DNA from: Tiliqua scincoides
Lineage: Eukaryota; Chordata; Lepidosauria; Squamata; Scincidae
Direction of reading: 5' to 3'
DNA: 64,000 nt
Assembly: GCF_035046505.1 (NCBI RefSeq)
Contig: NC_089821.1
Coordinates: 178,158,031-178,222,030 of the forward strand
Part shown: positions 11,601 through 25,624 of the stretch, piece after piece
Numbering within the stretch: position 1 is the stretch's first letter
Layout of the letters: the number at the start of each line of letters is the position of its first letter
Program-made: the position numbers and the translations under genes
Notes under the pieces: model-generated
Told to the model about the DNA's origin: nothing
Seen by the model: the letters and a program-made list of their open reading frames with translations, nothing else
Databases searched by the model: none

Positions 11601-12374
11601 GCTGCTCTCACTCACAATGCATTCCTCATGCTGGAAAGCACTATACAAATGCTGAGTAGTGCTGTTCTGATGTAATATGTATTAGTCTTGAATTTGCATA
11701 TAGTCAAGTACACCACAAAACATTAGATCTCCAATATATAAACAGAGAAACCTAATTAAGGAATGGTATCCCAACCCTTATTTCAGTATTTCCTGGATAT
11801 GTAAAAGTATCATTTAAATCCCATCTTTTTGTGAATCCTATGTTCAAGATGGCTTAAGGTAAAGCAGTCTAAAAACATGTGATAATTCTGATGACAAATA
11901 ATCTTCCATAGGCCCATAAGACTGAATTTTTTTCACACAGCTGTCATTTCTATGGTGCTTAAGGAGCCCAATGCATAATTCCCACACGGAGTGACAGAAA
12001 AAACTAATGCAGCATATAGGTTTATGCTGTGGTAATGAATAGCATGCTTTTTTGTTTATGAAGTCGCAAACATTCTAATTAAGGTGGGGTCTTTTTATAT
12101 TCCTCATGAAAGGATGGGTAGGGCATGGATCAAAACTTTTCTTTGCTTTTTATTTTTATTCCATATGCTAAACAATCATTGTTGGTAGCCAGTACCCAGC
12201 AGAATGGCAAGTATACTTGTCAAACAAATCTTTCATTTAATTTTTTTCTAGATTGGTGCTCTCAGTCGCATTCCTGGAGTCACACCTGCTGCTGTTGTTA
12301 ACCTGCTGAGATTTGTGAAAACCAGTCACCGGAGACCAGAGGCAATAAGGGACTCACCTGTTCCAAACTGCTGA
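2528..12374 (+). CDS. MTO1: MTO1, mitochondrial tRNA 5-taurinomethyluridine synthase subunit (3' part; 5' exons outside window)
   Basis: Ten exons (2528-2645, 3514-3803, 5270-5382, 6122-6312, 6562-6692, 8090-8294, 8376-8547, 9526-9644, 10739-10896, 12252-12374) join with consistent phases into 539 codons plus a TGA stop. All introns are GT-AG. The protein is the MnmG/GidA family member MTO1. Family knowledge: an FAD-dependent mitochondrial enzyme that works with GTPBP3 to install 5-taurinomethyl groups on the wobble uridine of several mitochondrial tRNAs. Seen here: GidA signature 1 ([10 protein letters not shown], second exon), signature 2 ([12 protein letters not shown] followed by [10 protein letters not shown], sixth exon) and the C-terminal helical domain ending near [17 protein letters not shown]. 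Roughly the first 140 residues (mitochondrial targeting and the Rossmann FAD loop) lie left of the window. The C-terminus after LLRFVK is short and unlike the human tail. It is convergent with EEF1A1, about 8 kb apart. Confidence 0.97.
3514..3803 (+). CDS. MTO1: MTO1 exon with GidA signature 1
   Basis: Follows a CCCCCCAACAG acceptor. Encodes the TTGTFLRGM segment, [17 protein letters not shown] and the family signature [10 protein letters not shown], and ends in phase 0 after SETVWIK with donor GTAGGA. The signature region forms part of the FAD and tRNA-uridine site in MnmG relatives (family knowledge). Confidence 0.95.
4278..4815. mobile_element. Palindromic MITE of the AATCCTA superfamily (long form)
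   Basis: Contains CAGCCCAGTCCTAAACTGCG, the hairpin CAGCTATTTAGCTGGTGCAG and a C/T-rich centre like those at about 34950-35430 and 52010-52210. Edges approximate. Lies in an MTO1 intron. Confidence 0.45.
5270..5382 (+). CDS. MTO1: MTO1 exon ([14 protein letters not shown] segment)
   Basis: Acceptor TTCTTTTTCAG. Encodes [15 protein letters not shown] through TTRGP and closes inside an Arg codon (CG|G) before GTGACT. The equivalent human segment is [14 protein letters not shown]. Confidence 0.94.
5600..5745. repeat. Retroposon tail-like repeat
   Basis: AAAAGCTCTGTCCCCTGAGA GGCTTACAGTCTATAG-type sequence, resembling the 'CCCAAAGGGCTCCCAATCT' block of the repeat at 30160-30420. Family not determined. 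Confidence 0.3.
5796..6017 (+). mobile_element. Non-autonomous hAT element (TTTTCAACC family) with perfect 8-bp TSD
   Basis: Terminal inverted repeats CAGAGACTTTCAACC / GGTTGAAAATCGCTG. Flanked by GACTAGAA at 5788-5795 and 6018-6025. Interior has the GTGTGCC/GGCACAC blocks common to the family. Confidence 0.88.
6122..6312 (+). CDS. MTO1: MTO1 exon ([13 protein letters not shown] segment)
   Basis: Acceptor TGTGTCTAG. Encodes [15 protein letters not shown], the [13 protein letters not shown] block and [10 protein letters not shown], and ends with one base of a Gly codon before GTAAGA. It lies about 100 bp after a hAT insertion that ends at 6017. Confidence 0.95.
6562..6692 (+). CDS. MTO1: MTO1 exon ([18 protein letters not shown] segment)
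   Basis: Encodes [14 protein letters not shown] and [20 protein letters not shown], one of the most conserved stretches in MnmG/MTO1 proteins. Phase 0 end before GTAAGC. Confidence 0.96.
6826..7130 (+). mobile_element. tRNA-derived SINE in MTO1 intron
   Basis: A-box GGGCTGTAGCTCAGTGTAGA, decayed B-box (CAGATTTAATCTTTGG), then a body with CCTGGAGAGCTGCTGCC and a tail with AGCAGTGTATAAATATTC. Same family as 60612-60800. Confidence 0.72.
7243..7860. repeat. Block of decayed palindromic MITE and hAT-like sequence
   Basis: Starts GGCCCAATCCTATCC and has an inverted GGGGATAGGATCTGG near 7447, then a GC-rich stretch ending CGTTTGAGAACCAC near 7860 as in hAT ends. Edges and number of elements uncertain. 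Confidence 0.4.
8090..8294 (+). CDS. MTO1: MTO1 exon with GidA signature 2
   Basis: Acceptor TTTTTCTCTGTCAG. Encodes [42 protein letters not shown] and [13 protein letters not shown], the second GidA signature. Ends with one base of a Gly codon before GTACAT. Confidence 0.97.
8376..8547 (+). CDS. MTO1: MTO1 exon ([13 protein letters not shown] segment)
   Basis: Separated by only an 81-bp intron from the preceding exon. Encodes [16 protein letters not shown] and the start of the C-terminal helical domain ([11 protein letters not shown]). Its 3' half ([20 protein letters not shown]) is the least conserved part against human. Confidence 0.93.
8905..9000. repeat. MITE fragment (AGTAAGCCCCACT family)
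   Basis: CCAATCGTATGCACACCTGA and AAGCCCCACTGAAG, with the inverted end TAGGCTTGCGCTGTAAG. Further copies near 9955, 26045, 33000, 42066, 53960, 58404 and 61080. Confidence 0.5.
9526..9644 (+). CDS. MTO1: MTO1 exon ([13 protein letters not shown] segment)
   Basis: Acceptor TTGTTTGCATAG. Encodes [20 protein letters not shown] and QLAERLKIE, matching human [20 protein letters not shown]. Donor GTAGGA. Confidence 0.94.
9955..10045. repeat. MITE fragment (AGTAAGCCCCACT family)
   Basis: GCAGTCCTATCCACACGTAC through CATGCACAGGATTGTGC, a short imperfect palindrome. Confidence 0.5.
10096..10540 (-). mobile_element. Non-autonomous hAT element (GTGTCCAAAC family) with perfect 8-bp TSD
   Basis: Ends CAGGAGTGCCCAAGA and TTTGGACACCCCTG. 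Flanks GGTTAGAG at 10088-10095 and 10541-10548 are identical. Related in reverse to 31948-32409. Confidence 0.88.
10739..10896 (+). CDS. MTO1: MTO1 exon ([12 protein letters not shown] segment)
   Basis: Acceptor CCCTGTAAG. Encodes [14 protein letters not shown] and [16 protein letters not shown], phase 0 end before GTAAGG. This is the C-terminal helical domain that contacts the partner GTPase in bacterial MnmG (family knowledge). Confidence 0.95.
11301..11532 (-). mobile_element. Non-autonomous hAT element (TTTTCAACC family)
   Basis: CAGAGATTTTCAACC at one end, GTGGTTGAAAATGG at the other. The interior is inverted relative to the copy at 5796. No target duplication recognised; a poly-G run lies at about 11409. 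Confidence 0.72.
12252..12374 (+). CDS. MTO1: MTO1 terminal coding exon
   Basis: Acceptor TTTTTTTCTAG. Encodes [29 protein letters not shown] and then [11 protein letters not shown] before TGA at 12372-12374. The tail after LLRFVK is about 16 residues, shorter than and unlike the human tail. Confidence 0.95.
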   Translation: MGALSRIPGVTPAAVVNLLRFVKTSHRRPEAIRDSPVPNC

Positions 12375-13075
12375 TGTGAACAGTGCTTTTTGAAGAAAAG
12401 TTAATGAACAGTTATTTATATGCATGCCTGAAGCCTATGGTTTTAATAAGGACATACACATACTGTGTATGTGTGTATTGCTATCCAGAGATGGTTTAAA
12501 ACAAAGCACACAGTAACCCACAGTGTCAGGTTCTTTTATACTCGTATATCCACAAAACATGGCAAACCAAAGAATAGTTAAGTCAGACAAAACACAACCT
12601 GTTTTTTCATTGTATACCATAAACATGCTAGAATGATGCAACTAGTCCACAGCAGCAGTAGCATTTCCAGAGGGGGGATACAGCACTAAATTATGCAGGC
12701 ACCTCAACCTTGTCTCCTCCTCTTTGTTCTCACTGCCCAGAATAGCTCTGGAGGCACCTGCAAAACTTAGCACTGTGCCCCCCCCCCCCAGGAATGCTAC
12801 TGCTCACCAGCTTATCTATTGAGAGGAATATAGTCTGGGATTCCCCAGAAGCCCTGCAAGAGGATTTTTTTAAAGAGCAGTTTAAAAAAGAGTAGCACAG
12901 TGGATGGAGGCTGACATTTGTGGCTACAAGAAAGAATAGAAGCAATGCCTCTTCAGCTGTATGGTTGTGTTTGTTCCTTTGCAACAAAGTAGACAATTAA
13001 TACTATGAACAAGTAGCACCTACTTACACTGGTAGCTAATTCATTCAATAAAAGAAGCACTTTGCTTTTAACAGC
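12375..13075 (+). other. MTO1: Probable MTO1 3' UTR
   Basis: Sequence following the stop has no transposon that I recognise up to a canonical AATAAA at 13047-13052, the first good polyadenylation signal. A further AATAAA lies near 14200, so the true end could be later. The choice of end is inference. Confidence 0.4.
13047..13052 (+). terminator. Candidate MTO1 polyadenylation signal AATAAA
   Basis: Canonical hexamer about 675 bp after the MTO1 stop codon. No strong GU-rich element is obvious just downstream, so use is uncertain. Confidence 0.35.
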
Positions 13076-13572
13076 CTGCACTTTTGCAGTAGTCCAGAAA
13101 ATCATGAACAACAAGATCTCTGAATCTGGGCATAGATCTTTGATTATATTTCATAACCTAGCCTGTTTACATCCACAACATCCTAGTCCAGAAACAGACA
13201 TTGATATTTCACGTTATACTAAGCTGCAGCGTTGAAGGACAGAAGCCATATTTTGGTACCAAAATGTGCAGAGCTGCATAAGCAATTGCATTGGAACTTG
13301 GGCAACAGGAACATGTGCTCCTCAGTAACATTGCCTTCTAAGTATGACCCTCCAGCACAAACAGTTTCTGATTTTAAGCATACAAAAGCTTAGTTTTCAC
13401 TGAGGTGTGAAACCTGATTTCATTTTTAACTAATGGAGAGAGCGCAACTCTTTCTCCATATTTAAAAAATACACCACACCAAAAAAAACTAGTTGGGGAG
13501 AAGTTGCTAGCCTACCTTTTCCCTGATCTGCTTATTTCTTAAGCGGGAGGGAGGGAGGGACTGTTTTTTTGG

Positions 13573-13722
13573 CAGTTTTGGCCAACCATTCAACTTTAGG
13601 GCTCCTGGATCTTTAACAATTGTGTAGAAGAGTGAATTTCAGCAGCTGTAACTTATCATCCCTCCCCTACACAATTGTTAAAGGTCCAGGACCCCTAAAG
13701 GTTGAAAGGCTGGCCACACCTG
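13573..13722. mobile_element. Hairpin MITE (GGCCAACC family)
   Basis: A near-palindrome: CAGTTTTGGCCAACCATTC, TTTAACAATTGTGTAG on the left pair with CTACACAATTGTTAAAGG and GGTTGAAAGGCTGGCC on the right, about 50 bp of inverted repeat around a 40-bp loop. Confidence 0.7.
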
Positions 13723-13727
13723 GCAGA

Positions 13728-13830
13728 GGAATATATAATAATACTGGTATTTATATACCGCCTTTCTGGTCATCAGATTACTCCTGACTTTATTCAAGGT
13801 GGCTCACATTGGCAGGCTCTCATAAAGGTA
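13728..13830. repeat. SINE/LINE tail fragment
   Basis: TATTTATATACCGCCTTTC, the same tail sequence as at 580-610. Confidence 0.5.
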
Positions 13831-13959
13831 GCTGAAACATTATGGTTTGGTATCTGGAACTCCAACACAGAGCCATGCTCAGATTCTGAACATGTGATGG
13901 GCTGGTGTAATTTTTAACTTTTATGAGATCCTCTGGCATTGGGGGGGGTTTTTTGAAAT

Positions 13960-14060
13960 GCTAAGTTCCTGGCCGCTGGTGTAAAGCCTCTCCCCCTCAC
14001 CTTCAGAGCTAATGAGGGCTGCAAAAGCTTTACACCAGCAGCCAGCCACCTGAACTAAGT
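13960..14060. repeat. Short palindromic repeat
   Basis: CTGGCCGCTGGTGTAAAGC pairs with GCTTTACACCAGCAGCCAG about 45 bp later. Possibly a small MITE. Confidence 0.45.
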
Positions 14061-16050
14061 ATTTCTCCCCTGCCCCCCATGAACACCTGTGATATGATCA
14101 TCTGGGATATGCTTTGTATTTACAGATTCACCTGTATTAATGTTTCATGTTAGTTGCCTTGATTGCCCTCATCAGGAGAAATATGGGGTATGTATTCCTT
14201 AAATAAATTCATGCACTGGTTTACTGGTCTTTGCAGCCATTGCTATGTTAGGAAAATACAGAAGACCTCCTGCTGTTTGTGATGAATCAGCTTTATAGTT
14301 TTAATCCATCACCTCCTCAAATCTATTGCACAAGGCAGTGGATTCAAAACTTAAATCTCTCATGTATCAGTTGGAACTGAATTAAAGAGCAAGCTGACCA
14401 GGGAGGACTGTGCAGTGTAGCATGTGCTCACCATTGAGTAAACACAACTTGCTTTAAGACTTAAAAATTTTAGATTTGAAGTTATTACACCATGCCCAGT
14501 TACCTCTTAATAAAGATATTACCAGAGTGTGACCTTAGGATTTCTACTGAAAACTGAACCCTGCCTCTTGTTTTCCAAAGCCCTGCAGCAGCCACAAGAT
14601 GGCACTGCACAAGCATACTGCAAGTTAAGGGTTAGGGCTGCATTGGTCTTACAGTGTAAGAATTGAACTTATTGGACCCAATATTAAAATATTAGCAGCA
14701 GTACAGTGTTTTTTCTCCATTTCAGAACAAAGACCCATCCCAAAGTTGAACTGAGGCTCAATCACACATTCAGCTCCTTTCCTCAACTGTAGATTTTCTG
14801 CTTGCAAATAATAGTTTTACATGAAGTGAACTTCTGTTAAATGACTGTTTGGGAATAATAATTCCCAAATAATTTGGGAAACATAAAATGAAAATAATTT
14901 TATAATAGACAGATGCGCTTAAATTAAATGAAGATATATGCATTGTTTTGGCCCATTTGTAAAATTATAATGCTGACTTTGATAATTGAACCATTCAACT
15001 TTGTCCACCTGTCAGTCTTCTGTTATTTCATCAGTCATTGACCACAGACTTTGAAGACTCATTATAGTGGAAAAGCCTAGAAAAATACAATGAAAGCTGA
15101 ATCTCTTAGCATGCTGTTTTGATTGCTGTGTTTACATCCACAATCACCTAAGTGCCTCATTCTAAATATTTTGCAGTGGTCACATGCTATACACTGTTAC
15201 AAGTGGTAAAAGGAAACTAAAGACCTCCCACATAAAAGTAACAAAACGCAGCAGCAACTTCCCTCAAATTTGTTGCACATGTGCTAACCACAGCAATATG
15301 AACTTGAACTGTACACCCAATACAGTGTAATTTGGAAGAGGAAGGTGTGGCATCTAGATGTGATTTAAGATGTTTCCTTTCTAGCCTCTTAGTAGTACCC
15401 ATCCCACAATCCCAGGATGTGCCTGGGAACTAGCCACATCCCCTGTACCCATACTACTGCTGGTTATGCCCTCTCCTTCAGCAGCCTTATGTTCAGCACT
15501 TATCCGCAAAGGCAAGCCCTTTCTACAATCAATATGACCCTTTGCAGGCAAACACTGAACACACAAACATTCGAGAGCATGAACACATCAATGCAGAGGG
15601 TGATATAGCTAACCTAACCTGTCCCATTATAGGGTGCAAAACAGACTGCACACAGAAGGGCTGCTACTGACTCTCAAGCTGGCAATCAGATTAATTTGCT
15701 TACAGAAACTGCAACTGACTAAAAAAAGATTTTGAAAGGTAATAACAGGCAGCCTAAGTCTTAAATATACCTCTCGGCTCTTTTTTTCTCAGAATACAAT
15801 TTTTCAAATCCAGCATATCCAAGGCCTCACACTGGACCTACAAGGCATCCACTAGGGAAAATGGCACCTAGTATCTCTCTTCCCCCCCAATACACACATG
15901 TGCTGCCATGGGTAGAGGCTCTGAAAGCAACTCAAACCTTGAACTCACTGGACATGAGCAATGCACTTCCTCAGCCCCTCCCCCCAGTATGGGGGAAAGC
16001 ACCAACCTGTTTTACAAGGCTACTGCAATGTCACCAGTATGAAGTGCTTC
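14061..16050. other. Intergenic DNA, MTO1 to EEF1A1
   Basis: No gene recognised. An AAATAAATTCATG retroposon-like tail lies near 14200. Otherwise unassigned AT-rich sequence. Confidence 0.5.
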
Positions 16051-16065
16051 AAGCTATTAGGAAAC

Positions 16066-16355
16066 GTTGTTGTTGGCAACCTTCAGTCTCGAAAGACTAT
16101 GGTATCGCGCTCTGAATGGTGGTTCTGGTACAGCGTCTAGTGTGGCTGAAAAGGCCGATTCGGGAGTGACAATCCCTTCCACACCGGGAGCAAGTGCAGT
16201 CTGTCCCTGGTCTGTCTCCATGGCTATGGGCCTTCCTTCTTTGCCTCAGACTGTTGGCCAAGTGTCTCTTCAAACTGGGAAAAGGCCATGCTGCACAGCC
16301 TGCCTCCAAGCAGGCCGCTCAGAGGCCAGGGTTTCCCACCTGTTGAGGTCCACTC
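16066..16355 (-). mobile_element. 3' fragment of the same RTE-like LINE
   Basis: About 290 bp closely matching the 3' end of the 36.3-kb element, ending in a short (CAA)-type tail. Flanked by CTATTAGGAAAC at 16054-16065 and 16356-16367, a 12-bp target duplication, so it is an independent 5'-truncated insertion. Confidence 0.85.
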
Positions 16356-17400
16356 CTATTAGGAAACTGTTACCATTAAGCCAACTATTACCAGGTCCAT
16401 AAAGAAACTGTCACTGCACTCAAGTATACAAGATACAAAATGGAACCTCCAGCTGACCTCAATCACAAGCTACAGCAGGCCTGGATTTCAACATCACTTG
16501 TGTTAAAGCCCAATACACTGGGATATCAGAGCAGGCCAGCTATGCAGATTGCAAAAGGCTCAAACCTTCACACATGGAAAATTACTTTTAACTTGATTAC
16601 CAGCAGCCGGCTGTTTGTTAGTTGCTCAAGTTTCACTCCAGATAGAACAGGTAGCACTTGGCATTTTTACCATATGCAGTACCAGGCACAGTTGAGACAG
16701 CCCAAGGACCACAGGCTCCCATATGAATCTACCTGTATGTTGAGATAGTCAAGAACTTACTTATGTACTCCCCAACATCTGAAGTAATAAGTTCACAGGA
16801 GGGGACCTCCTTTTCAACAGCACCATGGAATCCTCCCCTTATGGAAGATCAGCTCCTGTTCTGGCTTCAGAACAGGACAAGGCTGCAAATTTTCCAGTGG
16901 GCTTTTGGCTGCTCCGTGGGTTTCTTTTGCTAGACAGTATTGCACGTTAATTTAAAGCTGTGGCTTTATTGATTGCTGTCTCTTTTTGGCAAGTCATGAC
17001 TTTGTTCTGCAGTTTATATCATGAGGGCAATTTCTATCTTACCCTCACAACCCATTACTAATCTGTCCTGCAGTTATCTTCATACAGTAGTCTATGATAC
17101 ACAGAAAAGCTTGTGGATTAGCGTACTAATCAAACATTGGTGGCAAGAAACAATTGGAAACATCTAAAACAGGAAAACATTACAAAATGAAAGTAACAGC
17201 TTTCACAGCTTATCTTCCCCAAGTGAGAAGGGATGCAATAGCCTCCACAAAGTGGATCTAGCCTACTCTAGCACTGATTTGGACCAGATCATTTTAATTT
17301 TTACCCTTCAAAATGCTCAGGTCCTGATAAGAGTGGTGGGCATGGTCAAGCTTTTAAGTGAAAGAATTGATGTTTTTGTTTTGAGGGAAAGATGCTACAG

Positions 17401-17730
17401 CAGTGCTTCTCAAACTTTTAGCTCTAGGACCCATTTTTTAGAATAAGAATCTGTCAGGACCCACCAGAAATGTTATAATTAGAAGTGACATTATCAAGCA
17501 GGAAAATTTTTAACAAGCCTACCTACACTTACCCAGGTGTAAGTCCCATTTACTATCATTGTTAAAAGCACATACATACTAGCCTGTTCAAAGTACAGAT
17601 CTGTAACAATTTTCCAGATGCAGTCGCATACCATAGTAGCATCAAATCGAATGTATTAAAAATAAATTAAAATAGGGACCCACCTGAAATTGGCCTGCAA
17701 CCAGGTCCCTGCAACCCCTTTGAGAAACAG
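17401..17730 (+). mobile_element. Non-autonomous hAT element (GGACCCA family)
   Basis: CAGTGCTTCTCAAAC and TTTGAGAAACAG ends. Flanks TGCTACAG / CGCTACAG agree in 7 of 8 positions. Interior contains AGGACCCACCAGAAATG and ACTTACCCAGGTGTAAGTCC. Confidence 0.78.
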
Positions 17731-17749
17731 CGCTACAGCATTTTCAACC

Positions 17750-20345
17750 ATGACAAAAACCATGAAGCCAGCCTTGAGTGGCTCTAACATCTTAGGCACT
17801 GAATTGTATATGGAAAGGATTAACTGCAGACCATGGAGGCTTGGAAATTAGAAGTGTGGCTCACCAACAGCAGATGAGGCACTATAACTGTTCCTGGATT
17901 GTGGCACTAACTTGCAGCTAGAGATTGCATTAGTTGGGTGTGTAAATTCTAATTCAGCACTGCAGAGTATTAACTTCATGGTAGATAGGTGTGTTTCTTG
18001 CAGCAAAACAAGTTTTGTACCATATTTTAAGACTAACCCATTTCTTGCAATATGTGTTTGCAAACTAGTCCCCTTCCCAGATCCACATGTGAACTATTTG
18101 AAAAGCAAATAGGTATGGGTTAACTATGCTGTATCCTTCACATCAATTTAATTACTAACAAATGCTGCTGCACTAACTGGAAAATAAACAGCCATGGAGG
18201 TAAAGTAGTTCTAGACTCAAAATTTATTGAAGATAAACTAAAGTCCAAATGTCTGCTTACAAAATTTAGTACTTTTTCATTAACCCAACAGTTATACTAT
18301 CACATAGGCATTAGAAAGCAAACTAATCTATGAAAGTGAATTGCTGGACAAATATCAAAATGTTGATATAATTTGGGTTTCATTAACCAAAGGCAGCATT
18401 TAGTACAGGTGAAGTAAAACCACCAATTAGCTCTAGACAGTATACACATTAGATCATTTCGCACCAGCACTTCCTGCCCACTAAGCATTATAGCAGATAT
18501 ACTGGGACCAAATTTGCACTGAATTGCCTGCATTTCTTGCACTCAAATCAATTGTCCTATGCAAAACTTACAATTATCAAGCCTTTCCCCCGGAATGCTG
18601 CTTTTCATGTCAATGTAACAGCAGCTGTTTGGCTTGAATTCCTTTTAATTTGCAATTGTCAAATTTGCTTGACCTCAGTAAAACATTCACTTAAGGAGAC
18701 TGTAGATGTGCAGAAAGAAGCAACTTAACACCTGCATCACTATGTCATCTATTTAAGGCTAAATGCATAAGAATTGTCCTTGAAATGCCAGCTTTTCTAG
18801 TTACCACCCTTTTAAAAACTTTCCATGTTCAAAAATTTCAATATGTGATAGACCATTTCAGACAATTAAGAATGTTTTTATGACTAGCACCCCCTTGGTG
18901 CCATCCAGGTTTTTCTACAACCCAAATACTTATCTTCAAGATCCAAAAGCTTTATGGCATTGTTAAATTTTTTAGTGGTCCTGTTCATTTATGTAGTTGT
19001 TACACTTACCCAACTGCCATTCATCCATACCAAAAAAAGATGCATTCACAAACGATGAAATTCTATTAGTTAACCACTTTTATATACTGCCAATTCCAGT
19101 AAGACCAAAGCAGGTGCTTAATTTTCCTGGTTTGAGCACAAACTGCTTTGACAGGAACGTGTCCCAAATTCACTGGCATAAATTAGACTAGAAAGCATGA
19201 CCCTGTTATCCATAACCCAAGCACAAAAAAGTAGTTGTTCAAAGGACAAATACCCTTATAATTACAGAAAAGCAAGGCCATTAATTCGTATATTATGCCC
19301 CAAATTTCAAAAGGCTGAAGGGCACAATACTAGTATCTGTTCCCAGCATTCTACCTCTTTTAATGCTGCAAAGTCAACTCATGACTACCAATATAAATTG
19401 GTTTTTACCAACATCAAAATATTCTTCCAAAAATTTGGTCAATGCACACTGTTATCTGTAGCTGAATGGCACATAAAGTCTTCTGCTAGTGGTACAACTA
19501 TTAAGGATTATGCCTAATCTGGAGAAAATCTAACTTTCATTTACTTACCAAGATTCTCCAGAAGTCCCCTTCTGGCACAGCTCCTACAACTTTAATCTTT
19601 TTGGATGTTGATCTAACACACTATTCCAAAACACTAAAATTGGTTTTATACAAGAAATTTTAAGTAGGGATACACACAGTTTTCACACAAATATATTTAA
19701 TATTAACTCATGATCTAATTTGAAAGATTTATATAATCATGATTTTATCTGGATAGCCAAAGGACCAAATAAAACTGAACTTCCCAAAAGTATAGACTAG
19801 AACTTTTAAGTTAGCAGCAAAACACCTAAACACCTTTCAGAAAACTTCAACAACCTTGAGTCATGTTAATGCACAGCATTTCATTTTGTACTAACAAGAA
19901 ATACTGTATCAGAAACCTATCTTTTAATCCTTATGTGGTAAAGCAGAGAAGAACACACTTTAATCAACTCAAGGACTCCAGTTAAATTTGTCACTGAAAC
20001 TTCAAGCCCCAAGTATACACTACTAGGATCAAAAGAGCAAGCCACTAACTACATGTGTTTTGCATTAAGTACACAAAATGAATTAAGGTTGTAACTCTTA
20101 AGATTTCATCGGTGCTTAAGCATGCCTAACTGCAATGAATTGGGCTGCTTAACTGCTAGACCACGAACTCAATTCTAAATTGATGTTGGCACAAGTTAAA
20201 AATTGCCACCTAAGCACTTTGTGTTGCTGTTTCTTTAGAAATATTAAAAATACCACTGTTGTGTGATTTTTATCTTCCACCTTACAGTTTTGCAAGCAAA
20301 AAGTTCAAGTCAACTATCTAGTGTCCGAAGTTTAAGTATTAACCC
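17750..20345 (-). other. Repeat-poor tract downstream of EEF1A1
   Basis: About 2.6 kb of AT-rich sequence with no transposon that I recognise, in contrast to most of the rest of the window. It directly follows the EEF1A1 ATTAAA site on the minus strand. A longer EEF1A1 3' UTR is known in mammals, so it may be its extended form; this is inference. Confidence 0.4.
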
Positions 20346-20359
20346 CAAAGAACACACAG

Positions 20360-20638
20360 ACTTTGCATTAAACTTTCTTTTAATGGTCTCAAAAATGTGA
20401 CAGATTTTGGTCAAGTTGTTTCCATTTTAAAAAAGGTTACTGATTTCAAAAACTAATAACTTAAACTGCCACGAAACAAATGGTCCACAAACATTCCTTT
20501 CCTTCTGAAGCTTTTACGATGCATTGTAATCATTAACCAGTCTTTTACTATTAAACTTAAATGGCCAATTGAGACAAACAGTTCTGAGACCATGCTTCCA
20601 CCACTGATTAAGACTGAGGTGGTAGATGTACAGAATTT
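20360..20638 (-). other. EEF1A1: EEF1A1 3' UTR (short form)
   Basis: Read on the minus strand, many blocks match the human EEF1A1 3' UTR as I recall it: the CTTAATCAGTGGTGGAAG block, GTCTCAGAACTGTTTGT, CAATTGGCCATTTAAGTTTA, AAAGACTGGTTAATGAT, ACAATGCATCGTAAA and GGAAACAACTTGACCAAAA. Such conservation in untranslated sequence is unusual and suggests regulatory constraint. Confidence 0.88.
20379..20384 (-). terminator. EEF1A1: EEF1A1 polyadenylation signal ATTAAA
   Basis: GAGACCATTAAAAGAAAGTT on the minus strand corresponds to the human ACCCATTAAAAAAG. A GU-rich stretch (TGTGTGTTCTTTGGGG) about 20-35 nt further on fits a downstream element. Confidence 0.75.
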
Positions 20639-24534
<3,896 letters not shown>

Positions 24535-25570
24535 CTTGGAGAGGGGGAAGGAAAAAGGCAAACCGAGTTGAGCCAAGTTTTTCCTTACAATGAAGGAAAC
24601 TAGTCCAAAAACTTGAAGAGCCCCCTAGTGGAGAGCAGCGGACATGACCAGAGAGCGGTGGAAGCTAAGCAGCCATGAGGATTGGCCATGCAAGGCCTGC
24701 TCTGTGACTCTGCTTGAGGGCTCCACCAGAGGCTCCAGACAGGAGCCAGGCCAACCTGGAGAAGCTCAGAGCTCAACCCACCGCGGGGGGCGTCGAAGCA
24801 CACCAAGGGGCGAGCGGGGGGACGCTCCACCGAAGCCCCTCCGCCGCGCGGCCATTGCAGGAGCTGAGGGGAGGCGAGAAGAGCGCGAGCGAAGGAAGGG
24901 GCGGCTCCGGCTCCTTTGTGTCGAAAGTCCGCCAGGGAGCGAGCACGCGCCGGGGCGGCGGCGGGCGGGGGAGCGCGGCCGAGGCACTCGTTGGCGCGCC
25001 CACGCCCCGCCCGCGCCCTCCATTTTGTGACGGCAGCGGCCTGGCGGCCATTTTTTTTCCAGCGGCACGAAGCAGGGTTGGAGGAGCAGCAGCAGAGAGG
25101 GGGGCGGGGGGCAGGGAAGGGAGCACAGGCCGGGGAGAAGCCGCGACGGGACGCCGAAGGGAGACGGCGGCGAAACACGCACCCGCAGCCGCCTCTCGGC
25201 GAAGTAACAGAGCACGTGCCTCCCCGGCCGGCGGCCTCTCCCGCTTTCCAGTCACCCCAGCACGAGTCACGTACTCTCCGAGGGAGCGCGCGCGCCTCGT
25301 CCAACCTCCATTCACTCACGAGCTCCTCGGCGCGCGCGCGCAGGACACGGCCTTCGGCCACCTGTTCCCCCTCCCCAGAACCGTCGCCATGACTCCCGCC
25401 CTCGCGCCTCGTCGCGGGCGTCGACCATGGCTCGCGCTCCCTCTCTCACACACACACGCACACAACTGCGCCAGGGGCACGTGGGCCTCGCCTTGACCTC
25501 CGCCCAGGCCTAGGCTCCGGCCTTGTTCGCCCACCCCCCCTGCGCACGCGTCACGCAACGCAACCCTCAC

Positions 25571-25603
25571 CTCTGAAGCGGCGGCAAACCCGTAGCGAAA
25601 AAG
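25571..25603 (-). other. EEF1A1: EEF1A1 non-coding first exon (33 nt, TOP-type start)
   Basis: Starts CTTTTTCGCTACGGGTTTGC on the minus strand, nearly identical to human exon 1 (CTTTTTCGCAACGGGTTTGC) and of the same 33-nt length. The C followed by pyrimidines at the start is a terminal oligopyrimidine tract, which in this family links translation to mTOR signalling. The donor is CAGAG|GTGAGG. Confidence 0.88.
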
Positions 25604-25624
25604 ACCGAAGCTGTGAACGACGCC

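Noticed and set aside
24600-25496. Several overlapping open frames of 150-260 codons on both strands in the EEF1A1 promoter region
   Set aside because: They lie in a CpG island where stops are rare, have low-complexity Arg/Gly/Pro/Ala composition, and overlap a well-supported promoter and intron.
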